This document shows positions 1 through 8,078 of a DNA stretch of 64,000 bases, piece by piece. The stretch is from Chloroflexota bacterium. Lineage in GTDB: Bacteria > Chloroflexota > Anaerolineae > Promineifilales > Promineifilaceae. Under the pieces are notes generated by a model, which did not search any database, was not told where the DNA came from, and was given only the letters and a program-made list of their open reading frames with translations. Position 1 is the stretch's first letter. Every line of letters begins with the position of its first letter. Location of the stretch: positions 124,001-188,000 of the forward strand of contig JAKEFB010000042.1 in NCBI GenBank assembly GCA_022616275.1, given 5' to 3'. Both the position numbers and the translations under genes were made by a program.

Positions 1-741
1 GCGCCAGGCTACCAGCCCAATCGCCACGGCCACGACGAAAGCCAGCAAACGGTGGGCCATTTGAATGGTGATCAACCCCTCCAGGTGGGGCGGCACGCCG
101 GCCACCCCGCACTGCGGGAAAGCCGGGCAGGCCAGCGACGCCCCGCTGCGGGTCACGAGGGAGCCGCTCACCAGCAGCAGGTAGGTCAGCCCGGCCGCCA
201 ACGCCGCGTATAGGGGCAGCCGGCCGCCGCCAACCAGCGGCGCCACTTGGGCGCTCAGCCGCCGCAGCCCCGGCTGAGTCGCGGCCACCAGCGCCGCCAG
301 CAGCCCGGCCAGGGCCATGGCCACGGCCGTGTGAATGAAACCGGACCAGTATGGCAACTCGGCCAGGACGTGGATGCCGCCCAGGCTGGCCTGGAGAAAG
401 AAGACGCCCACGGCGGCGGCCGCCAGCCCCCACAGCCGGGGCTGCTGGTGGCGGCCACGCCAGGCCAGCCAGGCCAGGACGAAAATTTGCAGGCCGACGA
501 TGCCCCCCAGCAGCCGATGGCTGAACTCAATCCAGGCCCCCAACTGTAGCGGCGGCACGGCCCGGCCGTAACATAGGGGCCAGTCCGGGCAGCCCAGCCC
601 ATTGCCGCTGACCCGCACAAAGCTGCCCACCCCAATCAACAGAATCGTACTCACCAGCCCGGTCAGGGCCAGGGTGGCCCATTTGGATTGAGATTGGCCA
701 GTGACTCGAATGGAGGAGATTTCTTTGTAAGTTGTATTCAT
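1..741 (-). CDS. ctaA: Heme A synthase (CtaA/COX15 family), C-terminus beyond window
   Basis: Converts heme O to heme A in the membrane for the aa3-type cytochrome oxidase. Reading the minus strand from ATG at 741 gives 247 codons without a stop, running off the window edge. The visible protein has repeated membrane segments, an early RVSGNGLGCPDWPLCYG motif, a first conserved-type histidine in EFSHRLLG, another in GFIHTAVAM, and a second-half cysteine pair region (LACPAFPQCG) followed by QMAHRLLAF. This paired His/Cys pattern is typical of COX15/CtaA. The start was chosen because the hydrophobic first segment begins about 25 residues later and no upstream extension is plausible. It is divergent from the metal ATPase at 920. 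Presence of heme A synthesis implies aerobic respiration. Family call is firm; the missing C-terminus cannot be judged. Confidence 0.9.
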   Translation of the reverse strand, partial: MNTTYKEISSIRVTGQSQSKWATLALTGLVSTILLIGVGSFVRVSGNGLGCPDWPLCYGRAVPPLQLGAWIEFSHRLLGGIVGLQIFVLAWLAWRGRHQQPRLWGLAAAAVGVFFLQASLGGIHVLAELPYWSGFIHTAVAMALAGLLAALVAATQPGLRRLSAQVAPLVGGGRLPLYAALAAGLTYLLLVSGSLVTRSGASLACPAFPQCGVAGVPPHLEGLITIQMAHRLLAFVVAVAIGLVAWR

Positions 742-771
742 CGGTTGCTTGCAATTACTTTTGGGTTGTCA

Positions 772-790
772 AACGATTTTCAAAATCGTT
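772..790. promoter_or_regulatory. 19-bp perfect palindrome in the ctaA/P-ATPase divergent gap
   Basis: Two perfect 9-base arms (AACGATTTT and its complement) flank one central C. On the minus strand a TTGACA box (767-772) abuts the palindrome, so a protein bound here could control ctaA, the ATPase, or both. It could also be just a small dispersed palindrome. No regulator is encoded next to it. Confidence 0.35.
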
Positions 791-855
791 CTACTCTACC
801 ACATCGGCCGACGTTGAGCGAAGGGCGCTGTCAGTGTAGAATGTAGGGGCAAAGA

Positions 856-895
856 AGAGATTGGAGATTGGCCTAATCTCCAATCTCCAATCTCT
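856..895. repeat. GGAGATT heptamer palindrome upstream of the metal ATPase
   Basis: GAGATTGGAGATT is followed after five bases by three inverted copies of the same 7-base word. The array can fold into a hairpin and ends about 25 bases before the ATPase start codon. Related GGAGATT arrays lie near 21724 and 27894, so this is a dispersed word, not a gene-specific site. Confidence 0.7.
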
Positions 896-919
896 ATTCT
901 CCTTTACAGGTGATCGCGT

Positions 920-3052
920 ATGGCTAACACCAGAACCGTCGAACTGCTTATCGCCGGCATGGATTGCGCGGAGTGTACGCGGCACGTGCAGCGGGCGTTG
1001 CTGAGTGTGCCGGGCGTAGCCACGGCCGAAGTCTTCCTGGCTTCCGAAAAGGCCGTGCTCCAACTGGAGCGGGAGCAGGTAGACCTGGCCGCGCTGCGGC
1101 AGGCCGTGGCCAACGCCGGCTACAGCGTCCCGGAAACGGCCGGGCCGGCCCAAGACAGCGCTCCCCAGGCCGCCCAGGCCAACCTGTCCCGCCAGGTCGT
1201 CCGGTTGACGGCCGTCGTCCTTGCCGCCGTCCTCTTTGTGGTCGTCGTGGGCGAGTGGCTGGGGCTGTTGGAGCGCATCACCGGCCTGGTCCCCTGGCCC
1301 GTCGGGCTGCTGCTCGTCCTGGCCGGGGGCTACCCCATTTTCCGCAACGTCCTCCGCGCCGCTCTCCGCCGCCAGATCACCTCCCACACCTTGATGACCC
1401 TGGGGGTCGTGGCCGCCCTGGCCGTGGGCGAGTGGGCCACGGCCGTGGTCATCGTTTTCTTCATGCGTGTCGGCGACTATGTTGAACAATTTACTACCGG
1501 CCGGGCCCGCCGGGCCGTCCAGGGGCTGGCTGCCCTGGCCCCACAGACTGCCCGGCTGCTGCGCGACGGCGAAGAGGTGGAAGTACCCATCGCCGAGGTT
1601 CGCGTGGGCGACGTCGTCGTCGTCCGGCCGGGAGAGAAGCTACCGGTGGACGGCGACGTGGTCGCCGGGCAGGCGACGGTGGACCAGGCGACCATCACCG
1701 GCGAATCGCTGCCGGTCGAGGCCGGCCCGGGTTCCCGGGTCTACGCTGCCAGCCTGGCCCAACTGGGCAGCCTGCGGGTCAGGGCCAGCCACGTCGGGCC
1801 GGACACGACCTTCGGCCGGATCATCCGGCTGGTCGAGGAGGCCGAAGCCCACCGGGCCGACGTGCAGCGTTTTGCCGACCGCTTTACCGGCTATTACCTG
1901 CCGATTGTCGCCGGGTTGGCGGCGCTGACGCTGATCATTGGCCGCGATCCCCTGGTGGCTGCGGCCGTCCTGGTCGTGGCCTGCTCCTGCTCCATCGCCC
2001 TGGCTACGCCCATTGCCATGCTGGCTTCCATTGGCGCGGCCGCCCGCAGCGGCCTGCTCATCAAGGGTGGCAAATACCTGGAGACGGTCGCCCAAGCTGA
2101 TGTGTTGCTGATTGACAAGACGGGCACGCTGACGCTGGGCCGGCCGCAGCTCACCGACGTCATCCCCCTCGACGGGCTGGACGAAGCCGGCCTGCTGGCG
2201 CTGGCTGCGGCCGCCGAGCGCTACTCCGAGCACCCCCTGGCCGAGGCGGTGCGGGCCGCGGCCCGTAACCGGAACCTGCCCTTAGTGGAACCGGCCGCCT
2301 TTGAGGCCCTGCCTGGCCTGGGCGTCCACGCCGAGATAAACGGCCGGCGGGTCACGGTCGGCAGCCGCCGGCTCCTGGCTCCCATAGAGTCTCCGACCGT
2401 GGCCGGACTGGAGGCGCAGGGCAAGACACTGCTCTTTGTTGGCCAGGATGGGCAGTTGAGCGGTATCCTGGCCGTGGCCGATACGCTCCGGCCGGAAGTC
2501 CCGGCGGCTCTGGCCCAGGTTCGCCAGTTGGGTATCAGGCAGATTGAACTGCTAACGGGAGACAACGAGCGGGCAGCAGCCGACCTGGCCGGCCGGCTGG
2601 GCGTGGCCTACCGGGCCAACCTGCTGCCCGAAGAGAAGATTGCCATTGTCAGGGAGTACCAGGCCCAGGGAAGAAAGGTGGTCATGGTCGGCGACGGGGT
2701 CAACGACGCCCCGGCCCTGGCCCAGGCCGACGTGGGTGTGGCCATGGGCGCGGCCGGGACGGACGTGGCCCTGGAGGCGGCCCACGTGGCCTTACTGCGG
2801 GACGATTGGACGCTGGTCCCCGAACTGTTCCGGCTGGCCCGCCGGACGATGGGCGTGGTCAAGATGAACCTGGCCTTTACCGCTGTCTACAACCTACTCG
2901 GCCTCAGTCTGGCCGCCGCCGGCCTGTTGCCCCCGATCCTGGCCGCCGCCGCCCAATCGTTGCCGGACCTGGGCATTCTGGCTAATTCGTCGCGGCTGCT
3001 GCGGGGCGGCCGGAACGGCAGACGACGGACGACGGACGATAGACGACAGTAA
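920..3052 (+). CDS. Heavy-metal P1B-type ATPase with CSC instead of CPC
   Basis: Predicted transition-metal exporter of the inner membrane, 710 residues. In order: an N-terminal HMA domain with metal-binding C16-x2-C19 (GMDCAEC), membrane segments from about residue 95, the actuator TGES at 260-263, the intramembrane metal site, D399KTGTLT as phosphorylation site, and GDGVND at 591-596. The intramembrane motif reads A-C355-S-C357-S, with serine where almost all P1B pumps have proline (CPC/CPH/SPC). The family is certain; the ion is not, and the CSC variant weakens transfer from Cu or Zn pumps. It stands alone after ctaA with an AGGTGATC-type ribosome site. The last residues (RRRTTDDRRQ) are encoded by a GACGACG repeat arm, so the tail is probably not functional. 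Confidence 0.93.
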   Translation: MANTRTVELLIAGMDCAECTRHVQRALLSVPGVATAEVFLASEKAVLQLEREQVDLAALRQAVANAGYSVPETAGPAQDSAPQAAQANLSRQVVRLTAVVLAAVLFVVVVGEWLGLLERITGLVPWPVGLLLVLAGGYPIFRNVLRAALRRQITSHTLMTLGVVAALAVGEWATAVVIVFFMRVGDYVEQFTTGRARRAVQGLAALAPQTARLLRDGEEVEVPIAEVRVGDVVVVRPGEKLPVDGDVVAGQATVDQATITGESLPVEAGPGSRVYAASLAQLGSLRVRASHVGPDTTFGRIIRLVEEAEAHRADVQRFADRFTGYYLPIVAGLAALTLIIGRDPLVAAAVLVVACSCSIALATPIAMLASIGAAARSGLLIKGGKYLETVAQADVLLIDKTGTLTLGRPQLTDVIPLDGLDEAGLLALAAAAERYSEHPLAEAVRAAARNRNLPLVEPAAFEALPGLGVHAEINGRRVTVGSRRLLAPIESPTVAGLEAQGKTLLFVGQDGQLSGILAVADTLRPEVPAALAQVRQLGIRQIELLTGDNERAAADLAGRLGVAYRANLLPEEKIAIVREYQAQGRKVVMVGDGVNDAPALAQADVGVAMGAAGTDVALEAAHVALLRDDWTLVPELFRLARRTMGVVKMNLAFTAVYNLLGLSLAAAGLLPPILAAAAQSLPDLGILANSSRLLRGGRNGRRRTTDDRRQ

Positions 3053-3082
3053 TAAGAATTATCGTCCGTCGTCCACCGTCGA
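3020..3082. repeat. GACGACG heptamer palindrome spanning the ATPase stop codon
   Basis: Left arm 3021-3047 repeats GACGACG/GACGAT words inside the end of the ATPase gene; right arm 3061-3082 is its inverted counterpart. The fold could act as a transcription terminator or mRNA-end stabiliser. The same word recurs one-sided at 20390-20445. Confidence 0.7.
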
Positions 3083-3092
3083 GGATTGAGAG

Positions 3093-4184
3093 ATGATTGA
3101 ACCGGAAAAAGTACACACAAGCCAAAATGATAAGAAGACGGCCGAACCGCCGAACCTGGAACAGTTGTGGCAATTTGCCGGCCAGGGTCTGCGCAGCAGT
3201 GACTTTAACGCAGCCATGGTCCACTTTTACCGGGGGGAGATCACCCGTTCGAATATGTGGCGTCAGCGGCTGGATGCCACGACCAATTGGGCGGTGGTCA
3301 CCACCGGCGCCATTATCAGCTATGCCTACAGCAGTCGTACCAACAGCGCCACGGCAATTCTCATTAGCACCCTGCTGGTGATGCTGTTTCTCTTCATCGA
3401 GGCGCGGCGCTACCGCTATTACGAGCTGTGGGCCTACCGGGTGCGGCTCATGGAGACCAACTTCTTTGCCGGCCTGCTCTCGCCGCCTTTTGTGCCCCAG
3501 GCAGATTGGGCCGACAAAATTTCGCAAAGCCTGCTCCACCCGACCTTTCCCATTACGCTGTGGGAGGCGCTCGGCCGGCGTTACCGCCGCAACTATGCGC
3601 CGATTTTCCTGATCCTGGCCCTGAGCTGGATCCTCAAAATCATTCTCCATCCCTCACCGATCCGTGATTGGGCTACCTTTTTGGAACGGGCCGAGATCAG
3701 TATCTTGCCCGGCTGGCTGGTGCTACTAATTGGCTTCATCGTCAACAGCCTATTGGTGGCCCTGGGCCTCTTTACTGTAGGGCTGCGAAAGACGACTAGC
3801 GAAGTGTTGCCGGAGGTGCCGCCGGGCCTGACCGGCCAGCTCAAGCGCCTGGGAACAGCCTTCCGCCGAGCGACGTGGGAGGCGTTGGACGTAGAGTTGC
3901 CCCGGCCGACTTTGCAGCCGCGCAAACGGCTGGCCTACGTTATCTCTGACGAGGTTGAGGCGATTGGCCAGGCCTTGCTCAAGGATCTGCACCGGGGCGT
4001 CACTCTCTTGCAAGGTAAAGGGATGTACACCGGCAAGGAGCATGGCGTTTTGATGTGCGCCCTGGAGTCGCGCCAGGTAGACCTGCTGGACCGTATCGTC
4101 CATGAAAAGGATCCCAAGGCCTTCGTCATCGTCACCCCGATTCAAGAGATCCACGGCCAGTGGGGCCGGCCGATTGAGGCGTAG
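3093..4184 (+). CDS. DUF2270 membrane protein with C-terminal DUF2179 domain
   Basis: Integral membrane protein of 363 residues. The N-terminal half carries the DUF2270 signature: an amphipathic HFYRGEITRSNMWRQRLDATTNW segment (about residues 45-70) followed by two hydrophobic segments, then a second pair near 165-230. The last 80 residues (YVISDEVEAIGQAL to FVIVTPIQEIHGQ) match the DUF2179 type domain known from YitT-like proteins, thought to bind a small ligand. The biochemical role is unknown. The start at 3093 follows GAGGATTGAGAG. It lies 40 bases after the ATPase and may be co-transcribed with it, although the heptamer palindrome sits between them. Confidence 0.75.
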   Translation: MIEPEKVHTSQNDKKTAEPPNLEQLWQFAGQGLRSSDFNAAMVHFYRGEITRSNMWRQRLDATTNWAVVTTGAIISYAYSSRTNSATAILISTLLVMLFLFIEARRYRYYELWAYRVRLMETNFFAGLLSPPFVPQADWADKISQSLLHPTFPITLWEALGRRYRRNYAPIFLILALSWILKIILHPSPIRDWATFLERAEISILPGWLVLLIGFIVNSLLVALGLFTVGLRKTTSEVLPEVPPGLTGQLKRLGTAFRRATWEALDVELPRPTLQPRKRLAYVISDEVEAIGQALLKDLHRGVTLLQGKGMYTGKEHGVLMCALESRQVDLLDRIVHEKDPKAFVIVTPIQEIHGQWGRPIEA

Positions 4185-4193
4185 AGATGGCAT

Positions 4194-4257
4194 AGTGCCT
4201 GGCACGGGGCAAACGGCCTTAGATTATCCAGAGTGGTTCTGCCCCGTGCCAGGCACT
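4194..4257. repeat. 64-bp dispersed palindromic element, copy 1
   Basis: The ends are perfect 16-base inverted repeats (AGTGCCTGGCACGGGG and complement) around a 32-base unique core. A second copy of identical length lies inverted at 16371-16434 with four mismatches by my count. The element ends 13 bases before the hydantoinase start codon and directly abuts its ribosome site. It looks like a tiny non-autonomous mobile or REP-like element. No clear target duplication is visible. Confidence 0.75.
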
Positions 4258-4270
4258 GCCAGGAGATACA

Positions 4271-5683
4271 ATGGGTATACTGATCAAGAACGGAACGATC
4301 GTCACTGCCGGGGACACGTACGCGGCCGACGTCCTGGTCGAGGGGGAGGTGATTAGCCTCATCGGCCGCCGGTTGGCGGAGGCCGGGCAGACGGTGGTGG
4401 ACGCGGCCGGCAAGCTGGTCATGCCCGGGGGGATTGACGTGCATACCCACCTGGAGTTGCCGGTTTCCAACACCGTTTCGTCTGACGATTTCTTTACCGG
4501 CCAGCGGGCGGCGGCTTTTGGGGGCACAACCAGCCACATTGACTTTGCCATCCAGCCCAAGGGTGGCTCGCTAAGCGACGGGCTGGCCCACTGGCACGAG
4601 AAGGCGGCCGGCAAAGCCTGCATTGACTATGGTTTCCACGCCAACGTCACCGACGCCCACGAAGGGATTTACGCCGAGCTGCCGGAGTTGCCGGAGCAGG
4701 GCGTCACCAGCGTCAAGCTGCTGATGGCTTACAAGGGCACCTTCCAGGTAGACGACACGACGCTGTTCCGGGTGATGCAGGCGGCGGCCCGGCATGGCCT
4801 GCTGGTGATGGTCCACGCCGAAAACGGCGACGTGATTGCCGAACTGACGGCCGGGCTGCTGGCCGAGGGCAAGGTTGCTCCCCACTACCACCTGGCGGCT
4901 CACCCGGAGGCGGCCGAGGCGGAGGCGACGTGCCGGGCAGTGTCTATGGCCGGCATCAGCGGCGCGCTGCTGTACGTGGTCCACATGACCTGCGCCGGGG
5001 CGGTGGAACAACTGGCCATCGGCCGGGCCAAGGGCTACCCGGTGATGGGCGAGAGCTGTAGCCAATACCTGATCGTCTTTGAGGACAGGTTGCAGGGTGC
5101 GGACGAAGACCCTTTTGCCGGGGCGAAGTACGTCTGCTCGCCGCCACTGCGGACGGAAATGGACGCCGAGGTGCTGTGGGAAGCGCTGGCCGACCAGACC
5201 CTCCAGGCGGTATCAACCGATCACTGCCCTTTTTACTACGAAGGCGGGCGGGACGGCCGGCCGCCGGGCAAGGAGCTGGGCCGAGAGAACTTTACGCGCA
5301 TCCCCAACGGCCTGCCGGGCATCGAGGACCGCCTGGTCGTTACCTGGCATCTGGGGGTCAATGGCGGCCGGATCAGCCCCAACCGCTTTGTGGCCCTGAC
5401 CAGCGCCAACCCGGCCCGCATTTTCGGCCTGTACCCGCGCAAAGGGACGATCGCCGTTGGTTCCGACGCCGACTTGCTGATCTGGGACCCGGCGGCGCGA
5501 CGGACGATCAGCGCCGGAAGGCAGCACATGGCCTGTGATTACAACATCTACGAGGGGCTGGAAGTGCAGGGCTGGCCGGAAAAACTCTTCCTGCGCGGCC
5601 GGTTGATTGTGGACGGTGACCGGTGGCTGGGCGAGCAAGGCGGCGGCCGCTTTCTCCACCGGCAGCGGAGCGAATGGTTGTGA
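4271..5683 (+). CDS. Dihydropyrimidinase / D-hydantoinase family amidohydrolase
   Basis: Cyclic-amide hydrolase opening dihydropyrimidine or hydantoin rings in the cytoplasm; 470 residues, normal for the family. Visible metal ligands: H58-T-H60 (VHTHLELP), K149 in SVKLLMAYKG as the carboxylated lysine, H182 (VHAENGD), H238 (VHMTCAG) and D317 (STDHCPF). The substrate loop region ENFTRIPNGLPGIEDR is typical of dihydropyrimidinases rather than allantoinases. The ATG at 4271 follows AGGAGATACA. It is not next to other pyrimidine genes, but the amide/purine-type block at 51-64 kb in the same window makes a shared N-catabolic use plausible. Exact substrate is inferred from family only. Confidence 0.9.
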   Translation: MGILIKNGTIVTAGDTYAADVLVEGEVISLIGRRLAEAGQTVVDAAGKLVMPGGIDVHTHLELPVSNTVSSDDFFTGQRAAAFGGTTSHIDFAIQPKGGSLSDGLAHWHEKAAGKACIDYGFHANVTDAHEGIYAELPELPEQGVTSVKLLMAYKGTFQVDDTTLFRVMQAAARHGLLVMVHAENGDVIAELTAGLLAEGKVAPHYHLAAHPEAAEAEATCRAVSMAGISGALLYVVHMTCAGAVEQLAIGRAKGYPVMGESCSQYLIVFEDRLQGADEDPFAGAKYVCSPPLRTEMDAEVLWEALADQTLQAVSTDHCPFYYEGGRDGRPPGKELGRENFTRIPNGLPGIEDRLVVTWHLGVNGGRISPNRFVALTSANPARIFGLYPRKGTIAVGSDADLLIWDPAARRTISAGRQHMACDYNIYEGLEVQGWPEKLFLRGRLIVDGDRWLGEQGGGRFLHRQRSEWL

Positions 5684-5769
5684 GCACAAAACTGGAATGC
5701 CTTGTAACGCGATTTAGCAAATCGCGCCACGTCTGGCAGCGGAGTGAGTGGTTGTGAGTACCGAATTGG
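5661..5769. repeat. Direct repeat, period 74, around a small palindrome
   Basis: About 35 bases at the 3' end of the hydantoinase gene (5661-5695) recur imperfectly at 5735-5769, where they provide the ribosome site and start of the next gene. Between them lies the palindrome CGCGATTT-AGC-AAATCGCG (5708-5726). This looks like a local duplication that brought a translation-start region along. Confidence 0.6.
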
Positions 5770-7223
5770 ACGATAACGAATTTTATCAGTTGCCTGAAGA
5801 AGAGCCTGATAGCCGGCCGCCGGCTGAAGAAATTCAGCGAGCCGAGGAACGAAGGACAAAGCGGCGCGTGCGGCTGATTGCCTGTGGCCTGCTGATCGTG
5901 CTGTTATGCGGCGTGGCCAGCGCGCCGCTGGCGGTCCTGTACTGGTGGACGACTAACCGGGATGGCCAGGAAGCGCCGGCCGCGGCCACGGCCGGACCGG
6001 AATCCGAACTGGCCGTCACCGAAAGCTCGGACGGAGTGAACCGGATTGCCTACATTACCCTGGACCAGCAACTGGCGACCGTTGCCCCAGATGGCAGCGA
6101 GCAGCACCTGTTGACCAACCAGGAAGAGCAGCGCTTCCAATTTCCGGCCTGGTCGCCGGACAGCGCATTGCTGGCCGTGGTCGGGGGCGGCCGGGAGGAG
6201 GCCGGCATTTACGTACTGCCGGACACGGCCGGCCAGGAGGGAGAGAGCAACCTCCCAGAAGCGCTCTATGAGAGCCAGGACCAGCCCCCCTTTTACCTGT
6301 ACTGGTCGCCGGACAGCCGGCAGGTAAGCTTCTTAGCCAACCACCCGGACGGCATTGGCCTGCACCTGGCTCAGGTCGAGGACGGCGAGAGTCACCTGTT
6401 CGCTACCGGTCAGCCTTTTTACTGGGACTGGACGCCTGAAGGCGATCAGATTTTCATCCACACCGGCCTGTCGGGGGAAGACGCGCGGCTGGCGCTGGTG
6501 GACCCGGCCGGGGACGCCAGCGGAGACAACATCGCCGCACCAGGCTTTTTCCAGGCTCCCGGCATTGCCCCCAGCGGCCGCTACTGGGCCTTTGCCGAAG
6601 TGGACGAGAACGACGACCGCTGGCTGGTGGTCCAGAGCAGCGCCGGCGACCAACGGCTGGAAGAGCAACACCTGGGGCTGGTGGCCCTGGGCTGGAGCCC
6701 GGCGGCCGATCTGCTGGCCTACACCGCTCCCCCGGTGGGTGGCCCTTTCTTCTTTGGCCCTTTGCGGCTGCTGGACGCGGCCACGGGTGAAAAGCGGCTC
6801 CTGACGGGCGATATTGTCATTGGCTTTTTCTGGTCGCCGGATGGGCAATCCATTGCCTATTTCGCCCTGGCCGATGAGGATGAGGGGACCCAGGCGGCCC
6901 AACCCGACGACGGGCGCTTTCTTGGCAAGCCGGCCGCCCAGGAAGAGGATGATTTCCAACTGGCGCTGTGGGTGGTGGACGTGGCCGGCGGCGCGCCGCG
7001 CCGGCTTTTGAACTTCCGGCCGACGGAGCTGTTTGTTAACCAGTTCCTGCCGTTTTTTGACCAGTATGCCCTGAGCCATCGGCTCTGGTCGCCGGCTAGC
7101 GACGCCGTGGTGCTGCCGATGGTGGTCGAAGGCGACGTGCCTCGCATTGTGGTCGTGCCGGTAGACGGGTCTCCGGTGCGGCCGGTGGCCGAGGGGCTGG
7201 TGGGGTTTTGGAGCCAGCGGTAG
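5754..7223 (+). CDS. Membrane-anchored TolB/WD40-like beta-propeller protein
   Basis: About 489 residues. An acidic cytoplasmic N-terminus is followed by one membrane helix (about residues 40-62, LIACGLLIVLLCGVASAPLAVLYWW) and an extracytoplasmic domain with repeated [FY]xWSPDS blades (for example FPAWSPDSALLAVVG, LYWSPDSRQVSFLA, FFWSPDGQSIAYF). This repeat is the TolB-type six-bladed propeller, usually a protein- or ligand-binding platform. A GTG at 5754 is preferred because GGAG at 5741-5744 is nine bases upstream; GTG at 5748 is also in frame. No enzymatic motif is visible. The start region is part of the 74-base-period duplication. Function beyond surface binding is unknown. Confidence 0.75.
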   Translation: MSTELDDNEFYQLPEEEPDSRPPAEEIQRAEERRTKRRVRLIACGLLIVLLCGVASAPLAVLYWWTTNRDGQEAPAAATAGPESELAVTESSDGVNRIAYITLDQQLATVAPDGSEQHLLTNQEEQRFQFPAWSPDSALLAVVGGGREEAGIYVLPDTAGQEGESNLPEALYESQDQPPFYLYWSPDSRQVSFLANHPDGIGLHLAQVEDGESHLFATGQPFYWDWTPEGDQIFIHTGLSGEDARLALVDPAGDASGDNIAAPGFFQAPGIAPSGRYWAFAEVDENDDRWLVVQSSAGDQRLEEQHLGLVALGWSPAADLLAYTAPPVGGPFFFGPLRLLDAATGEKRLLTGDIVIGFFWSPDGQSIAYFALADEDEGTQAAQPDDGRFLGKPAAQEEDDFQLALWVVDVAGGAPRRLLNFRPTELFVNQFLPFFDQYALSHRLWSPASDAVVLPMVVEGDVPRIVVVPVDGSPVRPVAEGLVGFWSQR

Positions 7224-7276
7224 AGAGGGGAGAGGGGGAGACAAGGAGCAGGGGTGCAGGGGAGCAGGGGACGAGG
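7223..7276. repeat. Purine-rich 7-8 base word array after the propeller gene
   Basis: GAGAGGGG and GCAGGGGA words are repeated imperfectly, one-sided. The rest of the 217-base gap to 7441 shows no gene and no clear terminator. Similar GCAGGGG words occur inside the YfhO gene near 46700 and 47215. Confidence 0.5.
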
Positions 7277-7440
7277 CATTCCCCATCCTCATTCCATGAT
7301 GACATCTCTGCCTACCTTTTTCAATCCATCGCCTGGAAGACCAGGAATAATATTCAATACGTCAGCGATTTCGGAAAGTTGTGTATGGCTCCTCAGGTAG
7401 TTGTCAGCGACCCTGCCTAGATTCGTGGATTCCTACACAC

Positions 7441-7962
7441 CTATACACCGGTAATCCGCATCACTATATTCCGGTATATACGGTAGGCGCGGTGGCCGAA
7501 GCAGACGAAGACGACGCGTTCGAGGGTCTGGTTCTGGGCCAGGAAACGTTGGGTTTCTTGCAAGGCGATGGCGGTGGCGCGCTCGAAGGGGAAGCCGTAG
7601 GCTCCGGTGCTGATGGCCGGGAAGGCAATGCTTTTGAGGTTGTGTTGTTCGGCCACGGTGAAGCAGCTCCGGTAGCAATTAGCCAGCAGCTCGTCCTCGC
7701 CGTGTTCGCCGCCTCGCCAGATGGGACCGACGGTGTGAATGATCCAGCGGGCCGGTAGGCGGTAGCCTTTGGTGATTTTGGCCTGGCCGGTCGGGCAGCC
7801 GCCCAGGGTGCGGCACTCGGCCAGTAGCTCCGGCCCGGCCGCCTGGTGGATAGACCCATCCACGCCCCCGCCGCCCAACAGGGAGCTGTTGGCGGCGTTA
7901 ACAATGGCTTCTACCTGTTGGTGGGTAATGTTTCCTTCGACGATCTCGATTCGTTCCAACAT
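7441..7962 (-). CDS. Macro-domain O-acetyl-ADP-ribose deacetylase-type protein
   Basis: Single macro domain of 173 residues, the full length expected of stand-alone YmdB/MacroD-like enzymes that hydrolyse O-acetyl-ADP-ribose or remove ADP-ribose. Sequence marks: [23 protein letters not shown], with the catalytic-region NAAN and GGGVDGxIH; TVGPIW; and the distal loop ISTGAYGFP that contacts the distal ribose. Start ATG at 7962. It is followed by the M28/kinase pair upstream on the same strand but separated by a repeat array, so co-transcription is uncertain. No ADP-ribosyltransferase is seen nearby, which argues for a housekeeping deacetylase rather than a toxin-antitoxin partner. Confidence 0.9.
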   Translation of the reverse strand: MLERIEIVEGNITHQQVEAIVNAANSSLLGGGGVDGSIHQAAGPELLAECRTLGGCPTGQAKITKGYRLPARWIIHTVGPIWRGGEHGEDELLANCYRSCFTVAEQHNLKSIAFPAISTGAYGFPFERATAIALQETQRFLAQNQTLERVVFVCFGHRAYRIYRNIVMRITGV

Positions 7963-7988
7963 TGATTGGCCTTTTCCTCTGTTGGTGG

Positions 7989-8078
7989 AAACGCGAATGA
8001 CGCAAATAAGCGAATGACGCGAATGGTTCTTAATAAAAGATTTGCGCTATTTGTTTCATTCGTTTTTGTTTGCGATTC
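7989..8078. repeat. GCGAATGAC-type word palindrome at the M28 gene end
   Basis: Words like GCGAATGAC and GCGCAAATA repeat at 7989-8024, and inverted versions lie at 8040-8078. The right arm encodes the last residues (NRIANKNE-like) and stop codon of the peptidase gene, so the array overlaps coding sequence. Confidence 0.55.

Noticed and set aside
7441-7962. Macro-domain gene as a DarG-type antitoxin
   Set aside because: No ADP-ribosyltransferase toxin is adjacent, and the single-domain length fits the housekeeping deacetylase form.
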